64,000 nt of DNA from a bacterium. Lineage in GTDB: Bacteria; Bacillota; Clostridia; Lachnospirales; Lachnospiraceae. Numbering within the stretch: position 1 is the first letter of the stretch; every line of letters begins with the position of its first letter. Shown here in pieces: positions 1 through 8,480 of this stretch. The translations under genes and the position numbers were made by a program. A model generated the notes under the pieces. That model had not been told where the DNA came from. It saw nothing but the letters and a program-made list of their open reading frames with translations, and did not search any database. The stretch is taken from assembly GCA_022774325.1 (NCBI GenBank), contig JALFNN010000045.1:1-64000 (forward strand), given 5' to 3'.

Positions 1-101
1 TCATAGAGGTACATACCTTCTCCATGATCCAGAACGACCGGGAAACGATTATAGGTCTTCAAAAGTCCCTGTTCTGTATCCTGTATATATTGATTCTCCA
101 T
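1..101 (-). CDS. argD: Acetylornithine aminotransferase, N-terminal fragment (cut by window edge)
   Basis: Only the first 33 codons lie in the window. The product starts MENQYIQDTEQGLLKTYNRF and continues with PVVLDHGEGMYLYD, the usual start of PLP-dependent acetylornithine transaminases. An AGGAGA ribosome binding site sits just upstream of the ATG at 99-101. It follows argB by about 36 bp on the same strand and would be the last gene seen of the argC-GNAT-argJ-argB-argD operon, catalysing the fourth step of ornithine synthesis. The lysine that binds PLP lies outside the window, so the call rests on the N-terminus and the context. Confidence 0.85.
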   Translation of the reverse strand, partial: MENQYIQDTEQGLLKTYNRFPVVLDHGEGMYLY

Positions 102-137
102 ATATTCTCCTTCTTTCCTTCCCACCGGATCGTTGAA

Positions 138-1022
138 TTAATCCGGATCGTTGTCTTTTAAGATTGCCGTTCCGATACCTTTCTTGGTAAAAATCTCAAG
201 AAGCAGACAGTGCGGAATCCTTCCGTCCAGAATATGCACCCTGGAAACTCCATTTTCAATAGCACCGATGCAGTTCTGAAGCTTTGGGATCATACCACCC
301 GTGATGCCGCCGCTCTCGATCAGTTCCCGCGCCTCATCCACAGTCAGATGCGAAACGAGCGATGTCTTATCCTCGAAATCCCGGTAAACTCCGTCGATAT
401 CAGAGAGGAATGCCAGCTTTTCCGCATGAACCGCCTTCGCGATCGCATAGGCCGCATCATCTGCATTGATGTTGTATGTATTATAGTCATCATCCAGTCC
501 GATCGGGCAGACGATCGGAAGAAAATCCTTCTCCAGAAGATCAAAGAGAATGTCTGCATTGACGGATTTGATATCACCTACAAACCCGATATCTTCACCG
601 TTGGAATATTTCTTCTCCACCTTCAGAAGCGCCCCGTCTTTTCCGCTGATTCCGATTGCACGAACGCCCAGTTCCTCTACCATTCGCACCAGATTCTTAT
701 TCACTTTATTCAGGACCATCTCCGCAACTTCCATGGTATCTTCATCCGTCACGCGGAGTCCGTTGATAAATTTCGGTTCCATGCCGACCTTTCCGACCCA
801 GCGGCTGATCTCTTTTCCTCCGCCGTGTACAATGATCGGTTTGAATCCGGTCAGTTTCAGCAGAGTAACGTCTTTGATCACGTTCTGCTGCAATTCTTCA
901 TCAATCATGGCACTGCCACCATATTTTACAACAATAATTTTACGGTTAAAACGCTGGATATATGGCAGCGCCTCGATCAGCACCTCTGCCTTGTCCAGAT
1001 ATTTCTGCATATTCTGGTTCAT
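138..1022 (-). CDS. argB: Acetylglutamate kinase
   Basis: This 294-residue cytosolic enzyme phosphorylates N-acetyl-L-glutamate, the second step of arginine synthesis. The amino-acid kinase fold shows in KYGGSAM (residues 33-39, phosphate binding), HGGGK (66-70), the [12 protein letters not shown] segment and a C-terminal [11 protein letters not shown] segment. Length is normal for the family. The ATG at 1022 has a GGAGG ribosome binding site. It lies 31 bp after argJ and before argD. An N-terminal extension of about 25 residues before the first beta strand is often seen in arginine-inhibited kinases, so feedback by arginine is plausible but inferred. Confidence 0.95.
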   Translation of the reverse strand: MNQNMQKYLDKAEVLIEALPYIQRFNRKIIVVKYGGSAMIDEELQQNVIKDVTLLKLTGFKPIIVHGGGKEISRWVGKVGMEPKFINGLRVTDEDTMEVAEMVLNKVNKNLVRMVEELGVRAIGISGKDGALLKVEKKYSNGEDIGFVGDIKSVNADILFDLLEKDFLPIVCPIGLDDDYNTYNINADDAAYAIAKAVHAEKLAFLSDIDGVYRDFEDKTSLVSHLTVDEARELIESGGITGGMIPKLQNCIGAIENGVSRVHILDGRIPHCLLLEIFTKKGIGTAILKDNDPD

Positions 1023-1053
1023 GACTCATTCCTCCGTTTGAACTGTTCCGTCT

Positions 1054-2277
1054 TTAGCTTCTGTAATCTGCGTTGATTTTGATGTAATCATAAGTCAGAT
1101 CGCATCCCCAGGCAGTCGCACTTTCATTTCCCATCTTAATATCGGCAATTGCCTTCACTTCCGGCTGGGAGAGGATCTCGGTTGCTTTCTCCTCACTGTA
1201 ATCCACTGCGGTTCCGTCTTCAATGATCTGAATTCTTCCCGCCTGGCTTTCAAAGAACAGATCCACTTTTTCCGGATCGAACTGTGCTCCCGAATATCCC
1301 ATTGCACACAGAATACGTCCCCAGTTCGCGTCGTGTCCGGCGATTGCGGTCTTCGTCAGATTGGAGCAGACAATGGATTTTGCAAGTATTTTTGCAGTTT
1401 CCTTCGTGTCAGCGCCTACTACCTGAACTTCAAACAATGCGGTTGCGCCTTCTCCGTCTCCGGCCATTTTCTTTGCAAGGTATTCATTGATCGTGTGAAG
1501 CGCCTCGTAAAATACCGGATAGTCCGGAGAATCCACCGTGATTTCTTCATTTTCAGCCAATCCGTTTGCCAGAAGAACCACCGTATCATTTGTGGAAGTA
1601 TCCCCGTCAACGGAAATCATATTATAAGTATCATTTACATCATCACTGAGTGCCTTCTGCAGTGCTTCCTTGGTGATCACCGCATCGGTCGTGATAAAGC
1701 TGAGCATGGTGCACATATTCGGGTGGATCATGCCGGAGCCCTTTGCCATACCGCCGATCGTGACCGTCTTGCCGCCCACTTCAATTTCCACTGCAATCTG
1801 TTTCTCGCAGGTGTCGGTGGTCATGATCGCTTTGGCAGCCTCTGTGCCATTTTCCAGAGACGTATTTTTCTTTTGTGCCAGCGCTTTCACGCCTGCTTTG
1901 ATGCGGTCTATCGGAAGCTGTTTTCCGATCACACCGGTCGAACCGATCAAGACGCCATCTGCGCTGATTCCCAGTGCTTCTGCAGCCGCATCTGCGGTTT
2001 CCTTGCAATATCCGAACCCTTCTGCGCCGGTACATGCATTGGCGATTCCAGAATTTATGATCACGGCCTGTGCCTTCTGCCCACCTGCCACGATCTGCTG
2101 ATCCCATTTCACGCAAGCTGCTTTCACCACATTCGTGGTAAATGTTCCTGCGCATACACATGGAACCTGACTGTAGATCATCGCCATATCGGTACGATCC
2201 TGATATTTAATCTTTGCTGCGGTTGCTGCTGCCTCAAATCCTTTTGCTGCGGTAACTCCGCCGGTAATTATCTTCAT
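1054..2277 (-). CDS. argJ: Bifunctional ornithine acetyltransferase / N-acetylglutamate synthase
   Basis: The product (407 aa) transfers the acetyl group from N-acetylornithine to glutamate, making the acetyl cycle self-sustaining. ArgJ proteins cleave themselves before a threonine in an (A/C)TML motif; here the motif is CTML with Thr190 as the expected nucleophile, just after KGSGMIHPNM. The N-terminus (GGVTAAKGFEA) and the DLTYDYIKINADYRS tail match the family. A GGAGG site precedes the ATG. It lies between a GNAT gene and argB. Whether it is truly bifunctional or only uses acetylornithine cannot be told from sequence. Confidence 0.95.
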   Translation of the reverse strand: MKIITGGVTAAKGFEAAATAAKIKYQDRTDMAMIYSQVPCVCAGTFTTNVVKAACVKWDQQIVAGGQKAQAVIINSGIANACTGAEGFGYCKETADAAAEALGISADGVLIGSTGVIGKQLPIDRIKAGVKALAQKKNTSLENGTEAAKAIMTTDTCEKQIAVEIEVGGKTVTIGGMAKGSGMIHPNMCTMLSFITTDAVITKEALQKALSDDVNDTYNMISVDGDTSTNDTVVLLANGLAENEEITVDSPDYPVFYEALHTINEYLAKKMAGDGEGATALFEVQVVGADTKETAKILAKSIVCSNLTKTAIAGHDANWGRILCAMGYSGAQFDPEKVDLFFESQAGRIQIIEDGTAVDYSEEKATEILSQPEVKAIADIKMGNESATAWGCDLTYDYIKINADYRS

Positions 2278-2293
2278 AATTTATTCCTCCACA

Positions 2294-2746
2294 CTACTTA
2301 TCTTCAATAAATGCCGTAATATTCTTTTCATTCAAAGTAAAATCATAATAATTCAGATCTTCTCTCTTCGTCCACCCGATCGTATTCCAGAATGCATTTC
2401 CGATATCGTTCTTCGTAAATGCGATCAGGGAAACTTTATTGATCTGTTCTTTTTTCAGCGCTTCCATGGCAAAGATTACCATGCTTTTGCCGATGCCATG
2501 CCTTCGGTACTCCGGATCCACGCAGACATGATAGAAACATCCGCGCCGTCCGTCGTGACCGCACAGGATTCCGCCTACGATTTTTCCGTCCTTCTCGGCA
2601 ACCACGCTGGTCGTAGGATTTCTTCGAAGGAAACGCTCGATTCCTTCGCGGGAATCGTCAATGCTCCGGATCCCGAATCCTTTGATCTTCATCCATAATG
2701 CGTAGACCTGGTCATAATCTTCTATCGTCATCTCTCGAATTGTCAT
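2294..2746 (-). CDS. GNAT-family N-acetyltransferase inside the arginine operon
   Basis: This 150-residue protein has a complete GNAT fold: an N-terminal MTIREMTIEDYD strand/helix, then the acetyl-CoA pyrophosphate loop in VDPEYRRHGIGKSM (about residues 77-90), and a C-terminal NAFWNTIGWTKREDLNYYDF segment. It has its own AAAGGAG ribosome binding site and lies 11 bp after argC and 16 bp before argJ, so it is cotranscribed with both. A role as an additional N-acetylglutamate synthase that primes the ArgJ cycle is attractive from context, but the substrate is not visible from sequence. It could equally acetylate an unrelated amine. Confidence 0.85.
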   Translation of the reverse strand: MTIREMTIEDYDQVYALWMKIKGFGIRSIDDSREGIERFLRRNPTTSVVAEKDGKIVGGILCGHDGRRGCFYHVCVDPEYRRHGIGKSMVIFAMEALKKEQINKVSLIAFTKNDIGNAFWNTIGWTKREDLNYYDFTLNEKNITAFIEDK

Positions 2747-2757
2747 ATGTAACTCCT

Positions 2758-3798
2758 TTACGGGAACATCGGTACCAGATTCAATCCCTCATCTTCCGGA
2801 AGTCCGAACACAAGATTCATATTCTGTACTGCCTGTCCCGCTGCTCCTTTCACCAGATTATCAATGGCTCCCATCATGATGATCCGGTTCGTTCTCGGAT
2901 CGATCTTAAATCCGATGTCCACGTAGTTGCTTCCCTCCACCCATTTGGTCTCCGGGCACACATCCTTATCAAGGACACGGATAAATTTCTCACTGCCGTA
3001 ATATTTATCATAGATGGCCTTCACTTCTTCATAGGAAACTTCTCTTGTAAGCTTTGCGTATTCCGTCGCCAGAATTCCGCGGTTCATCGGTACGAGATGC
3101 GGCGTAAAATTCAGAACAACTTCCTTATTACATGCATATCCAAGCTGCTCTTCGATCTCAGGCGTATGTCGATGGGACGCAACGCCATAGGCCTTCATGT
3201 TCTCATTGACTTCACAGAAGAGATTCGGAACCTTTGCCCCTCTTCCCGCTCCGGAAGTTCCGGATTTCGCGTCGATGATCAGTGTATCCATATCGATCAG
3301 CCCTTCTTTGGCAAGCGGATACGCCGTCAGGATCGAACAGGTCGTATAACATCCCGGATTTGCCACCAGTCTCGCTTTCTTAATATCCTCACGATTGATC
3401 TCACACAATCCATATACCGCTTCTTCAATAAACTGAGGACTCTTATGCTCGATTCCGTACCATTTTTCGTATACCTTCACATCTTTAATACGGAAGTCCG
3501 CGCTCAGGTCAATAATCTTTACCTTGGATAAGATATCTTCATTTACCAGAGATGCGCAAAGTCCCTGCGGTGTTGCGGTAAAGATTACATCCACCTGCTC
3601 TGCCAGTTCTTCCATATTATCATCCATGCAGACCGCATCGACGATCTGGAACATGTTCTGGTAAATGGATGCATACTTTTTATCAATATAGCTTCTGGAG
3701 CCAAACCACTTGATCTCCACATCTTTATGTCCTGTCAAAATTCTGACCAGTTCTCCTCCGGCATAGCCGGTCGAACCGATAATTCCTGCTCTAATCAT
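2758..3798 (-). CDS. argC: N-acetyl-gamma-glutamyl-phosphate reductase
   Basis: The NADPH-dependent third enzyme of arginine synthesis. The start chosen is the ATG at 3798 (MIRAGIIGSTGYAGGEL), giving 346 aa, the normal family length; it has an AGGAAGG site about 6 nt upstream. A longer open frame adds about 20 residues without family similarity. GSTGYAGGE (8-16) is the nucleotide-binding loop, and the catalytic cysteine is Cys150 in ANPGCYTT. It is first in the operon and is separated from its promoter by a leader of about 180 nt. No T-box was recognised in that leader. Confidence 0.95.
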   Translation of the reverse strand: MIRAGIIGSTGYAGGELVRILTGHKDVEIKWFGSRSYIDKKYASIYQNMFQIVDAVCMDDNMEELAEQVDVIFTATPQGLCASLVNEDILSKVKIIDLSADFRIKDVKVYEKWYGIEHKSPQFIEEAVYGLCEINREDIKKARLVANPGCYTTCSILTAYPLAKEGLIDMDTLIIDAKSGTSGAGRGAKVPNLFCEVNENMKAYGVASHRHTPEIEEQLGYACNKEVVLNFTPHLVPMNRGILATEYAKLTREVSYEEVKAIYDKYYGSEKFIRVLDKDVCPETKWVEGSNYVDIGFKIDPRTNRIIMMGAIDNLVKGAAGQAVQNMNLVFGLPEDEGLNLVPMFP

Positions 3799-3975
3799 GT
3801 TATCCTTCCTTTCATCATGCCCTTGCGGCACCTTGAAATCCCCGGCCTTTCCGGGCATAAGTCATAACCACTATAAACCATTTGTTTTTCAAAGTAAAGT
3901 ATTCTCTAATAAAAATCCATAGAGTATCTTCCAAAATGCGCTTCTTATCCTCTCTTAATTTTAAGCCAAGAAAAT

Positions 3976-4021
3976 AGTACTTGCATAATTATACATAATT
4001 TGTGCATATTATGCAAGTACT
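3976..4021 (-). promoter_or_regulatory. argC promoter inside a 14-bp perfect inverted repeat, with an ArgR-like box
   Basis: AGTACTTGCATAAT (3976-3989) and its exact complement (4008-4021) flank an 18-bp centre. On the minus strand the same DNA reads TTGCAT (4011-4016), 17 bp, TATAAT (3988-3993), a near-consensus sigma-A promoter pointing at argC. The core TGCAT-AATT-ATACA (3982-3995) has the 5-4-5 geometry of ArgR boxes and covers the -10. Repression of argC by arginine-ArgR is therefore inferred. The repeat also follows the proA stop codon by about 24 bp, but no T-run follows it on the minus strand, so a terminator role is less likely. Confidence 0.7.
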
Positions 4022-4044
4022 TTTATCATAAATCTTTGGATCAT

Positions 4045-5292
4045 CTAACAGCGCACCTGACCGTTCCCGAAAATCACGTATTTTGTTGTTGTCAGTGCTT
4101 CCAGCCCCATCGGCCCTCTGGCATGCAGCTTCTGCGTACTGATTCCGATTTCCGCTCCAAAACCAAATTCATTTCCATCCGTAAATCTGGTAGACGCATT
4201 GACATAGACAGCCGCTGCATCGACTCTTTCCTGGAAATACAAAGCATGCTCATAGCTGCGGGTAATGATCGATTCGGAATGTCCGGTATTATACCGATTA
4301 ATATGTTCTACGGCTTCTTCAATCGAATTTACCATTTTCACCGAAATAACGGAATCCAGATACTCCCGTCCCCAGTCATCTTCGGATGCTGTCTTCACCT
4401 GCTTTTCAAGAGCACAGACCCTTTTATCCCCGCGGATCTCCACTCCCTTTTCCCACAATCTTCTGCAAATGACCGGCACTGCTTCCCCGGCAATCTTTTC
4501 ATGGATAACCAGCGACTCGCAGGCATTGCACACTCCAAGTCTCTGCGTTTTGGCATTCACGATGATATCCGCTGCCATTTGTATATCTGCATATTCATCC
4601 ACGTAAATATGGCAGTTTCCTGTTCCGGTCTCGATGACCGGTACCGTACTGTTTTCCACCACCGAAGCGATGAGTCCCGCGCCGCCTCTTGGAATAAGAA
4701 CATCCAGATACTGATTCAGACGCATCATCTCACGCACCGTTTCTCTGCTCGTATCTTCTACCAGAAGAAGGGCATCTTCCGGAATCCCCGCGTCATGAAG
4801 CCCTCCTCTTAAACAGGACGCAATGGCGCTGCTTGACCTGTACGCATCACTTCCTCCACGTAAAATCACAACATTTCCCGTCTTCAGGCAAAGCCCGAAA
4901 GCATCTGCGGTCACATTCGGTCTGGCCTCGTAAATAATTCCCACAACGCCGATCGGTACACGTCTTTTCCCGATCTGAAGTCCGTTTGGCCTGACTGACA
5001 TAGAAATCATTTCCCCCAAATGATCCGGAAGTGCCGCAATCTGCCTGAGTCCTTCCGCCATTTGCCGTATCCGCTCCTCATTCAGCATCAGCCGGTCGAT
5101 CAGCGGTTCCGGAAGATTCCTGCTTCTGGCATCCAGAATATCTTTCTTATTTTCTTCTATTATAAATGCCGCTTTGCCTTCCAGCTCATCTGCCGCCGCC
5201 AGAAGTCCTTTATTTCTCTCATTTGTCCCAAGAAACTGAACCACTTTCTTCGCTTCCTGCGCCCTTTTTCCCAACTGTTCCATATATTCCAT
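4045..5292 (-). CDS. proA: Glutamate-5-semialdehyde dehydrogenase (gamma-glutamyl phosphate reductase)
   Basis: A 415-residue NADPH-dependent enzyme that reduces gamma-glutamyl phosphate, the second step of proline synthesis. Visible family motifs are [42 protein letters not shown], and the catalytic cysteine in [13 protein letters not shown]. The C-terminus [17 protein letters not shown] is typical. It starts 1 bp after the proB stop, with its GGAGG site inside the end of proB, so translation is probably coupled. It shares the regulated proB leader. Confidence 0.96.
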   Translation of the reverse strand: MEYMEQLGKRAQEAKKVVQFLGTNERNKGLLAAADELEGKAAFIIEENKKDILDARSRNLPEPLIDRLMLNEERIRQMAEGLRQIAALPDHLGEMISMSVRPNGLQIGKRRVPIGVVGIIYEARPNVTADAFGLCLKTGNVVILRGGSDAYRSSSAIASCLRGGLHDAGIPEDALLLVEDTSRETVREMMRLNQYLDVLIPRGGAGLIASVVENSTVPVIETGTGNCHIYVDEYADIQMAADIIVNAKTQRLGVCNACESLVIHEKIAGEAVPVICRRLWEKGVEIRGDKRVCALEKQVKTASEDDWGREYLDSVISVKMVNSIEEAVEHINRYNTGHSESIITRSYEHALYFQERVDAAAVYVNASTRFTDGNEFGFGAEIGISTQKLHARGPMGLEALTTTKYVIFGNGQVRC

Positions 5293-5293
5293 A

Positions 5294-6178
5294 TCACATC
5301 TTCCTCCTGCGCTTCATCTGTCTTCTATATCCTTCCCGCTCCGGTGCCAGCTCGTTCTCTCCGTCATATCTTCTATCCTTTGATAAAAAAAGAGTACCTA
5401 CTTTCTTTCCTGCCATCACATCATTGATAGCGTAAATATTGTCACCGTTAGCGATTACCATATCCGCCCCGGCTTCCGTTGCAATCTTCGCCGCTTCGAT
5501 TTTTGTCGCCATTCCTCCGGTACCAAGATCACTTCCGGCACCTTTCCCCATCTTTTCCAGTGCGGCATCAATTTTGTTCACCGTATGCACGAATCTGGCG
5601 TTCGGGTTCTTCCTTGGATCATCCGTATAAAGTCCCTCGATATCAGACATCATAATCAGAAGATCCGCATTCACCAGCGCCGCCACATCTGCCGACATCG
5701 TATCATTATCCCCGAAATTCCCGTAACTGTCTTCATCCACCGAAATCGCATCATTTGCATTGACAATCGGAATCACATTCATAGCAAGCAATCTTTCAAA
5801 TGTCTGTTTTGCATGATTTCTGCAGGTCACATTATATACAGATTCCTTTGTAAGCAGCACCTGGGCCGTCAACTGACTGTATTCCGCGAAAAGCTTTTCA
5901 TATATCATCATCAGTCTTCCCTGCCCGACAGCTGCACAGGCCTGCTTGACATCTCCCTGCGGTTTTTCCGTAATCCCCAGAACGTTCCTTCCAATCCCGA
6001 CTGCTCCGGATGAAACAACGATCACTTCCTTCCCGCGGTTTCTCATATTGATCAGAATCCTGACAAACTTCTCCAGCTTTTCCAGATTGATCTGTCCCGT
6101 CTTCTCGTATGTCACTGTAGAAGTCCCAACTTTAATCACAATTCTCTTTTTATCTTTTAATTCCTGTCTCAGTTCCAT
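5294..6178 (-). CDS. proB: Glutamate 5-kinase, short form without PUA domain
   Basis: The first enzyme of proline synthesis (294 aa). The amino-acid kinase fold is shown by [13 protein letters not shown] near the start, [24 protein letters not shown] and [15 protein letters not shown]. The C-terminal PUA domain of Escherichia coli ProB is absent; instead the protein ends in a basic tail ([10 protein letters not shown]). The short form is common in Firmicutes, so this is not a truncation. The start has an AGGAGA site. Transcription begins about 335 nt upstream and passes an intrinsic terminator, so expression is probably attenuated. Confidence 0.94.
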   Translation of the reverse strand: MELRQELKDKKRIVIKVGTSTVTYEKTGQINLEKLEKFVRILINMRNRGKEVIVVSSGAVGIGRNVLGITEKPQGDVKQACAAVGQGRLMMIYEKLFAEYSQLTAQVLLTKESVYNVTCRNHAKQTFERLLAMNVIPIVNANDAISVDEDSYGNFGDNDTMSADVAALVNADLLIMMSDIEGLYTDDPRKNPNARFVHTVNKIDAALEKMGKGAGSDLGTGGMATKIEAAKIATEAGADMVIANGDNIYAINDVMAGKKVGTLFLSKDRRYDGENELAPEREGYRRQMKRRRKM

Positions 6179-6239
6179 TTCGTTCTCCTAATCCTGCCAT
6201 AATAACTCATGTAAAAATAATAAAAAAAGTACAAAAAAA

Positions 6240-6277
6240 TCAGGGGAAAACGCATATAGTTATACCTTTTCTCCTGA
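6240..6277 (-). terminator. Intrinsic terminator in the proB leader (probable attenuator)
   Basis: On the minus strand TCAGGAGAAAA pairs with TTTTCCCCTGA (one A-C mismatch), the stem continues through GUAUA/UAUGC to a 4-nt loop, and seven U residues follow. It lies about 60 nt before the proB start and downstream of two mini-ORFs on the same transcript, which is the layout of an attenuator. Confidence 0.8.
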
Positions 6278-6310
6278 CACTCTTTTTCCTTACGGCAAAA
6301 TAAGTCAAAC

Positions 6311-6370
6311 TCATCCCTCTAAGGGAATCTCTCTGATTGAGAAGCACAACAACAACGCCATCCCGTCCAT
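6311..6370 (-). CDS. Second mini-ORF of the proB leader (19 codons)
   Basis: Begins 7 nt after the stop of the first mini-ORF, without a clear ribosome binding site, so reinitiation after termination would be needed. It begins MDGMALLLC and ends REIPLEG. The last codons contain a hairpin TCCCTTAGAGGGA (6314-6326 on the other strand) that echoes the hairpin at the end of the first mini-ORF. Coding status is uncertain; the RNA structure may be what matters. Confidence 0.4.
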   Translation of the reverse strand: MDGMALLLCFSIREIPLEG

Positions 6371-6376
6371 GTTCAA

Positions 6377-6469
6377 TTAATATACGTATCCCCCTAAGGG
6401 ATACGGCTGACACGGTCGGAAGGTAATGATGAGAGTATGATTGTAATTCATTTTATGCATATAATCCAT
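6377..6469 (-). CDS. Leader peptide of the proBA operon (30 codons)
   Basis: A translated leader is supported by a perfect GGAGGAG site (6478-6484) 8 nt before the ATG and by its position about 45 nt after the predicted transcription start. The peptide begins MDYMHKMNYN and ends FRPCQPYPLGGYVY. Three proline codons lie within six positions just before a strong hairpin GTATCCCCCTAAGGGATAC (6386-6404, given on the plus strand) that overlaps the last codons. Ribosome stalling at proline codons could therefore set whether the downstream terminator forms. That mechanism is inference; no database comparison was made. Confidence 0.65.
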   Translation of the reverse strand: MDYMHKMNYNHTLIITFRPCQPYPLGGYVY

Positions 6470-6520
6470 GATCCTTACTCCTCCATTACTCGTTTGCAAT
6501 ACACTGCTTCTTTTCATTCT

Positions 6521-6548
6521 ATTCTATCGTTCACGCGGAAAATGTCAA
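6521..6548 (-). promoter_or_regulatory. proBA promoter
   Basis: On the minus strand TTGACA (6543-6548), 16 bp, TAGAAT (6521-6526). Transcription would start near 6514, giving a leader of about 335 nt before proB. The rest of the 6179-6777 gap holds the leader peptide region and terminator on the minus strand and, at 6640-6777, the argG control region on the plus strand. Confidence 0.7.
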
Positions 6549-6648
6549 GCTTTTTTTAAAATTGCCTCATATTTTCTATCATTTTCATTTTCACACAGGT
6601 CTTTCACATGCGGTTCTCTGATTTCAAAAATGCATATAAACTTGTTTT

Positions 6649-6731
6649 TATACATTTTCATGCATAAAAACACACATTTTTTCAAGATTTTGCATTTTTT
6701 TCTTGCATAAATATAAAACATAGTGTATAGT
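6649..6731 (+). promoter_or_regulatory. argG promoter with upstream ArgR-like box
   Basis: TTGCAT (6703-6708), 17 bp, TATAGT (6726-6731) gives a good promoter about 40 bp before argG. Upstream, TACAT-TTTC-ATGCA (6651-6664) has the same 5-4-5 palindromic geometry as the argC box. Further TGCAT half-sites are at 6691 and within the -35. Joint ArgR control of argC and argG is inferred. Confidence 0.6.
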
Positions 6732-6777
6732 GTGTTTTGTACTTGATCGACGAACTTATTATCAGGAGGAATATAGA

Positions 6778-8004
6778 ATGAAAGAGAAAGTTGTTTTAGC
6801 ATATTCAGGTGGTCTTGATACAACCACACTTATCCCATGGTTAAAAGAGACCTTTGATTACGAAGTAATCTGCTGCTGCATCAACTGCGGACAGGGCGAA
6901 GAACTGGACGGACTGGATGAAAGGGCAAAACTTGCCGGAGCTTCCAAATTATATATTGAAGATATCACCGATGATTTCTGCGAAAACTACATCATGCCAT
7001 GTGTACAGGCAGGTGCCGTTTATGAAAATAAATATTTACTCGGAACCGCTATGGCTCGTCCGGGAATTGCCGCAAAACTGGTTGAGATTGCGAGAAAAGA
7101 GAACGCTTCCGCAATCTGCCACGGTGCTACCGGTAAAGGAAACGACCAGATCCGTTTCGAGCTTGGAATCAAGGCACTCGCTCCGGATCTGAAGATCATC
7201 GCTCCATGGCGTATGACCGATGTATGGACCATGCAGTCCCGTGAAGATGAGATCGCGTACTGCAGAGCACACGGCATTGATCTTCCGTTTGACGCAAGCC
7301 ACAGCTACAGCCGTGACCGTAACTTATGGCACTTAAGCCACGAAGGTCTGGAACTGGAGAATCCAGCCAATGAACCGAACTACGATCATCTTCTGGTTCT
7401 CGGCGTTACACCGGAAAAGGCCCCGGACGAAGGTGAGTATGTCACTATGAAATTCGAAAAAGGTGTTCCGGTAAGCATCAACGGCGAAGAAATGAAGGTA
7501 GCCGACATCATCCGCAAGCTCAACGCACTTGGCGGCAAACATGGTATCGGTATCGTTGATATCGTTGAAAACCGTGTTGTAGGTATGAAGTCCCGTGGCG
7601 TATATGAGACTCCGGGTGGAACCATTCTGATGGAAGCACACGCACAGCTGGAAGAACTGGTGCTTGATCGTGCGACCATGGAAGTGAAGAAAGATATGGG
7701 TAACAAGCTTGCTCAAGTTGTATATGAAGGGAAATGGTTCACTCCGCTTCGTGAAGCGATTCAGGCATTCGTAACCTCTACCCAGGAATATGTGACAGGT
7801 GAAGTGAAATTCAAGCTTTACAAAGGCAACATCATCAAAGCAGGTACAACTTCTCCGTATTCACTTTACAGCGAATCTCTGGCAAGCTTTACAACCGGTG
7901 ATCTTTATGACCACCACGATGCAGACGGCTTCATTACCTTGTTCGGCCTTCCGCTGAAAGTTCGTGCGATGAAACTGGCTGAAGCTAAGAACAACCAGAA
8001 ATAG
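6778..8004 (+). CDS. argG: Argininosuccinate synthase
   Basis: ATP-dependent ligation of citrulline and aspartate (408 aa). The start is the ATG at 6778 with AGGAGGA 7 nt upstream; a longer frame adds 16 residues that do not fit the family. The N-type ATP pyrophosphatase loop is AYSGGLDTTT (about residues 8-17), and HGATGKGNDQIRFE is the second signature. The N-terminus MKEKVVLAYSGG and the length are typical. argH is not next to it: the gene ends in its own terminator. Expression is probably repressed by arginine through the upstream box. Confidence 0.97.
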   Translation: MKEKVVLAYSGGLDTTTLIPWLKETFDYEVICCCINCGQGEELDGLDERAKLAGASKLYIEDITDDFCENYIMPCVQAGAVYENKYLLGTAMARPGIAAKLVEIARKENASAICHGATGKGNDQIRFELGIKALAPDLKIIAPWRMTDVWTMQSREDEIAYCRAHGIDLPFDASHSYSRDRNLWHLSHEGLELENPANEPNYDHLLVLGVTPEKAPDEGEYVTMKFEKGVPVSINGEEMKVADIIRKLNALGGKHGIGIVDIVENRVVGMKSRGVYETPGGTILMEAHAQLEELVLDRATMEVKKDMGNKLAQVVYEGKWFTPLREAIQAFVTSTQEYVTGEVKFKLYKGNIIKAGTTSPYSLYSESLASFTTGDLYDHHDADGFITLFGLPLKVRAMKLAEAKNNQK

Positions 8005-8023
8005 CAGTTATTAAGAATATCCC

Positions 8024-8076
8024 AAAAGGCGGTTCAGAAAGAGTTTTCGCAAATCCTCTTCTGAACCGCCTTTTTT
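8024..8076 (+). terminator. argG terminator
   Basis: A perfect 16-bp stem, AAAAGGCGGTTCAGAA (8024-8039) with TTCTGAACCGCCTTTT (8059-8074), followed by T residues. The A-run on the other side lets it also work for the minus-strand operon that ends at 8105. Confidence 0.92.
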
Positions 8077-8104
8077 CTATGTCCATGATTCTATTCCCAC
8101 AATT

Positions 8105-8395
8105 TTATTCCACATACCAGGTGCCGCTCATATACAGGCACAGCCAGCCATCCTGTGCCCTTCCCCAGACCGAAACGCTCAGGCAGCGCACCTCAAGGAT
8201 CATGGCTTCTGTTCCGGCTTCTGCCGTCACTTCTCCCGGATAATTAAGTCCCGGCCCTTTTCGAAAACGTTCCTCATATTTCAACGTCCAACGACCGGTT
8301 CTTATGTCCGGCAGCCATCTCTCCTGTTTCAGGATTTTCGTTTCATTTCTGCACAGCAATTTGGAACTGCCCCTTGTATCTGCCTTCCTTTTCAT
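8105..8395 (-). CDS. Small protein with SH3-like domain
   Basis: A 96-residue open frame that closes the MoxR-VWA operon. Its second half (ERFRKGPGLNYPGEV, GTEAMILEV, VWGRAQDGWLCLY) has the R-x-GPG-x-NY...GT...W-G-...GW-I/L-C-L pattern of bacterial SH3 domains. The first 40 residues are unlike anything recognised, and there is no good ribosome binding site before the ATG at 8395. A 32-codon frame starting about 8444 (MRRLEEWNVM...) overlaps its start in another register, so the true gene may be longer and frameshifted. The SH3-like part is the only reliable part. Confidence 0.5.
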   Translation of the reverse strand: MKRKADTRGSSKLLCRNETKILKQERWLPDIRTGRWTLKYEERFRKGPGLNYPGEVTAEAGTEAMILEVRCLSVSVWGRAQDGWLCLYMSGTWYVE

Positions 8396-8480
8396 TATAT
8401 GCCGGAATCCGCATCACGTTCCATTCTTCCAGTCTTCTCATTTGCAGGATCCGGCAATCCCATCCTCTCGGATTTTCCGC

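Noticed and set aside
210-1076. A 288-codon open frame antisense to argB
   Set aside because: It lies fully within argB on the other strand, has no ribosome binding site and gives a low-complexity, His/Ile-rich product; it is a codon-usage shadow.
3799-3975. T-box or leader peptide upstream of argC
   Set aside because: The 180-nt leader has only a weak GCCCGG/CCGGGG-type stem and no run of arginine codons or T-box sequence.
5294-6178. proB truncated because it lacks a PUA domain
   Set aside because: The short ProB form is normal in many Firmicutes, and the stop is followed directly by proA with a proper ribosome binding site.
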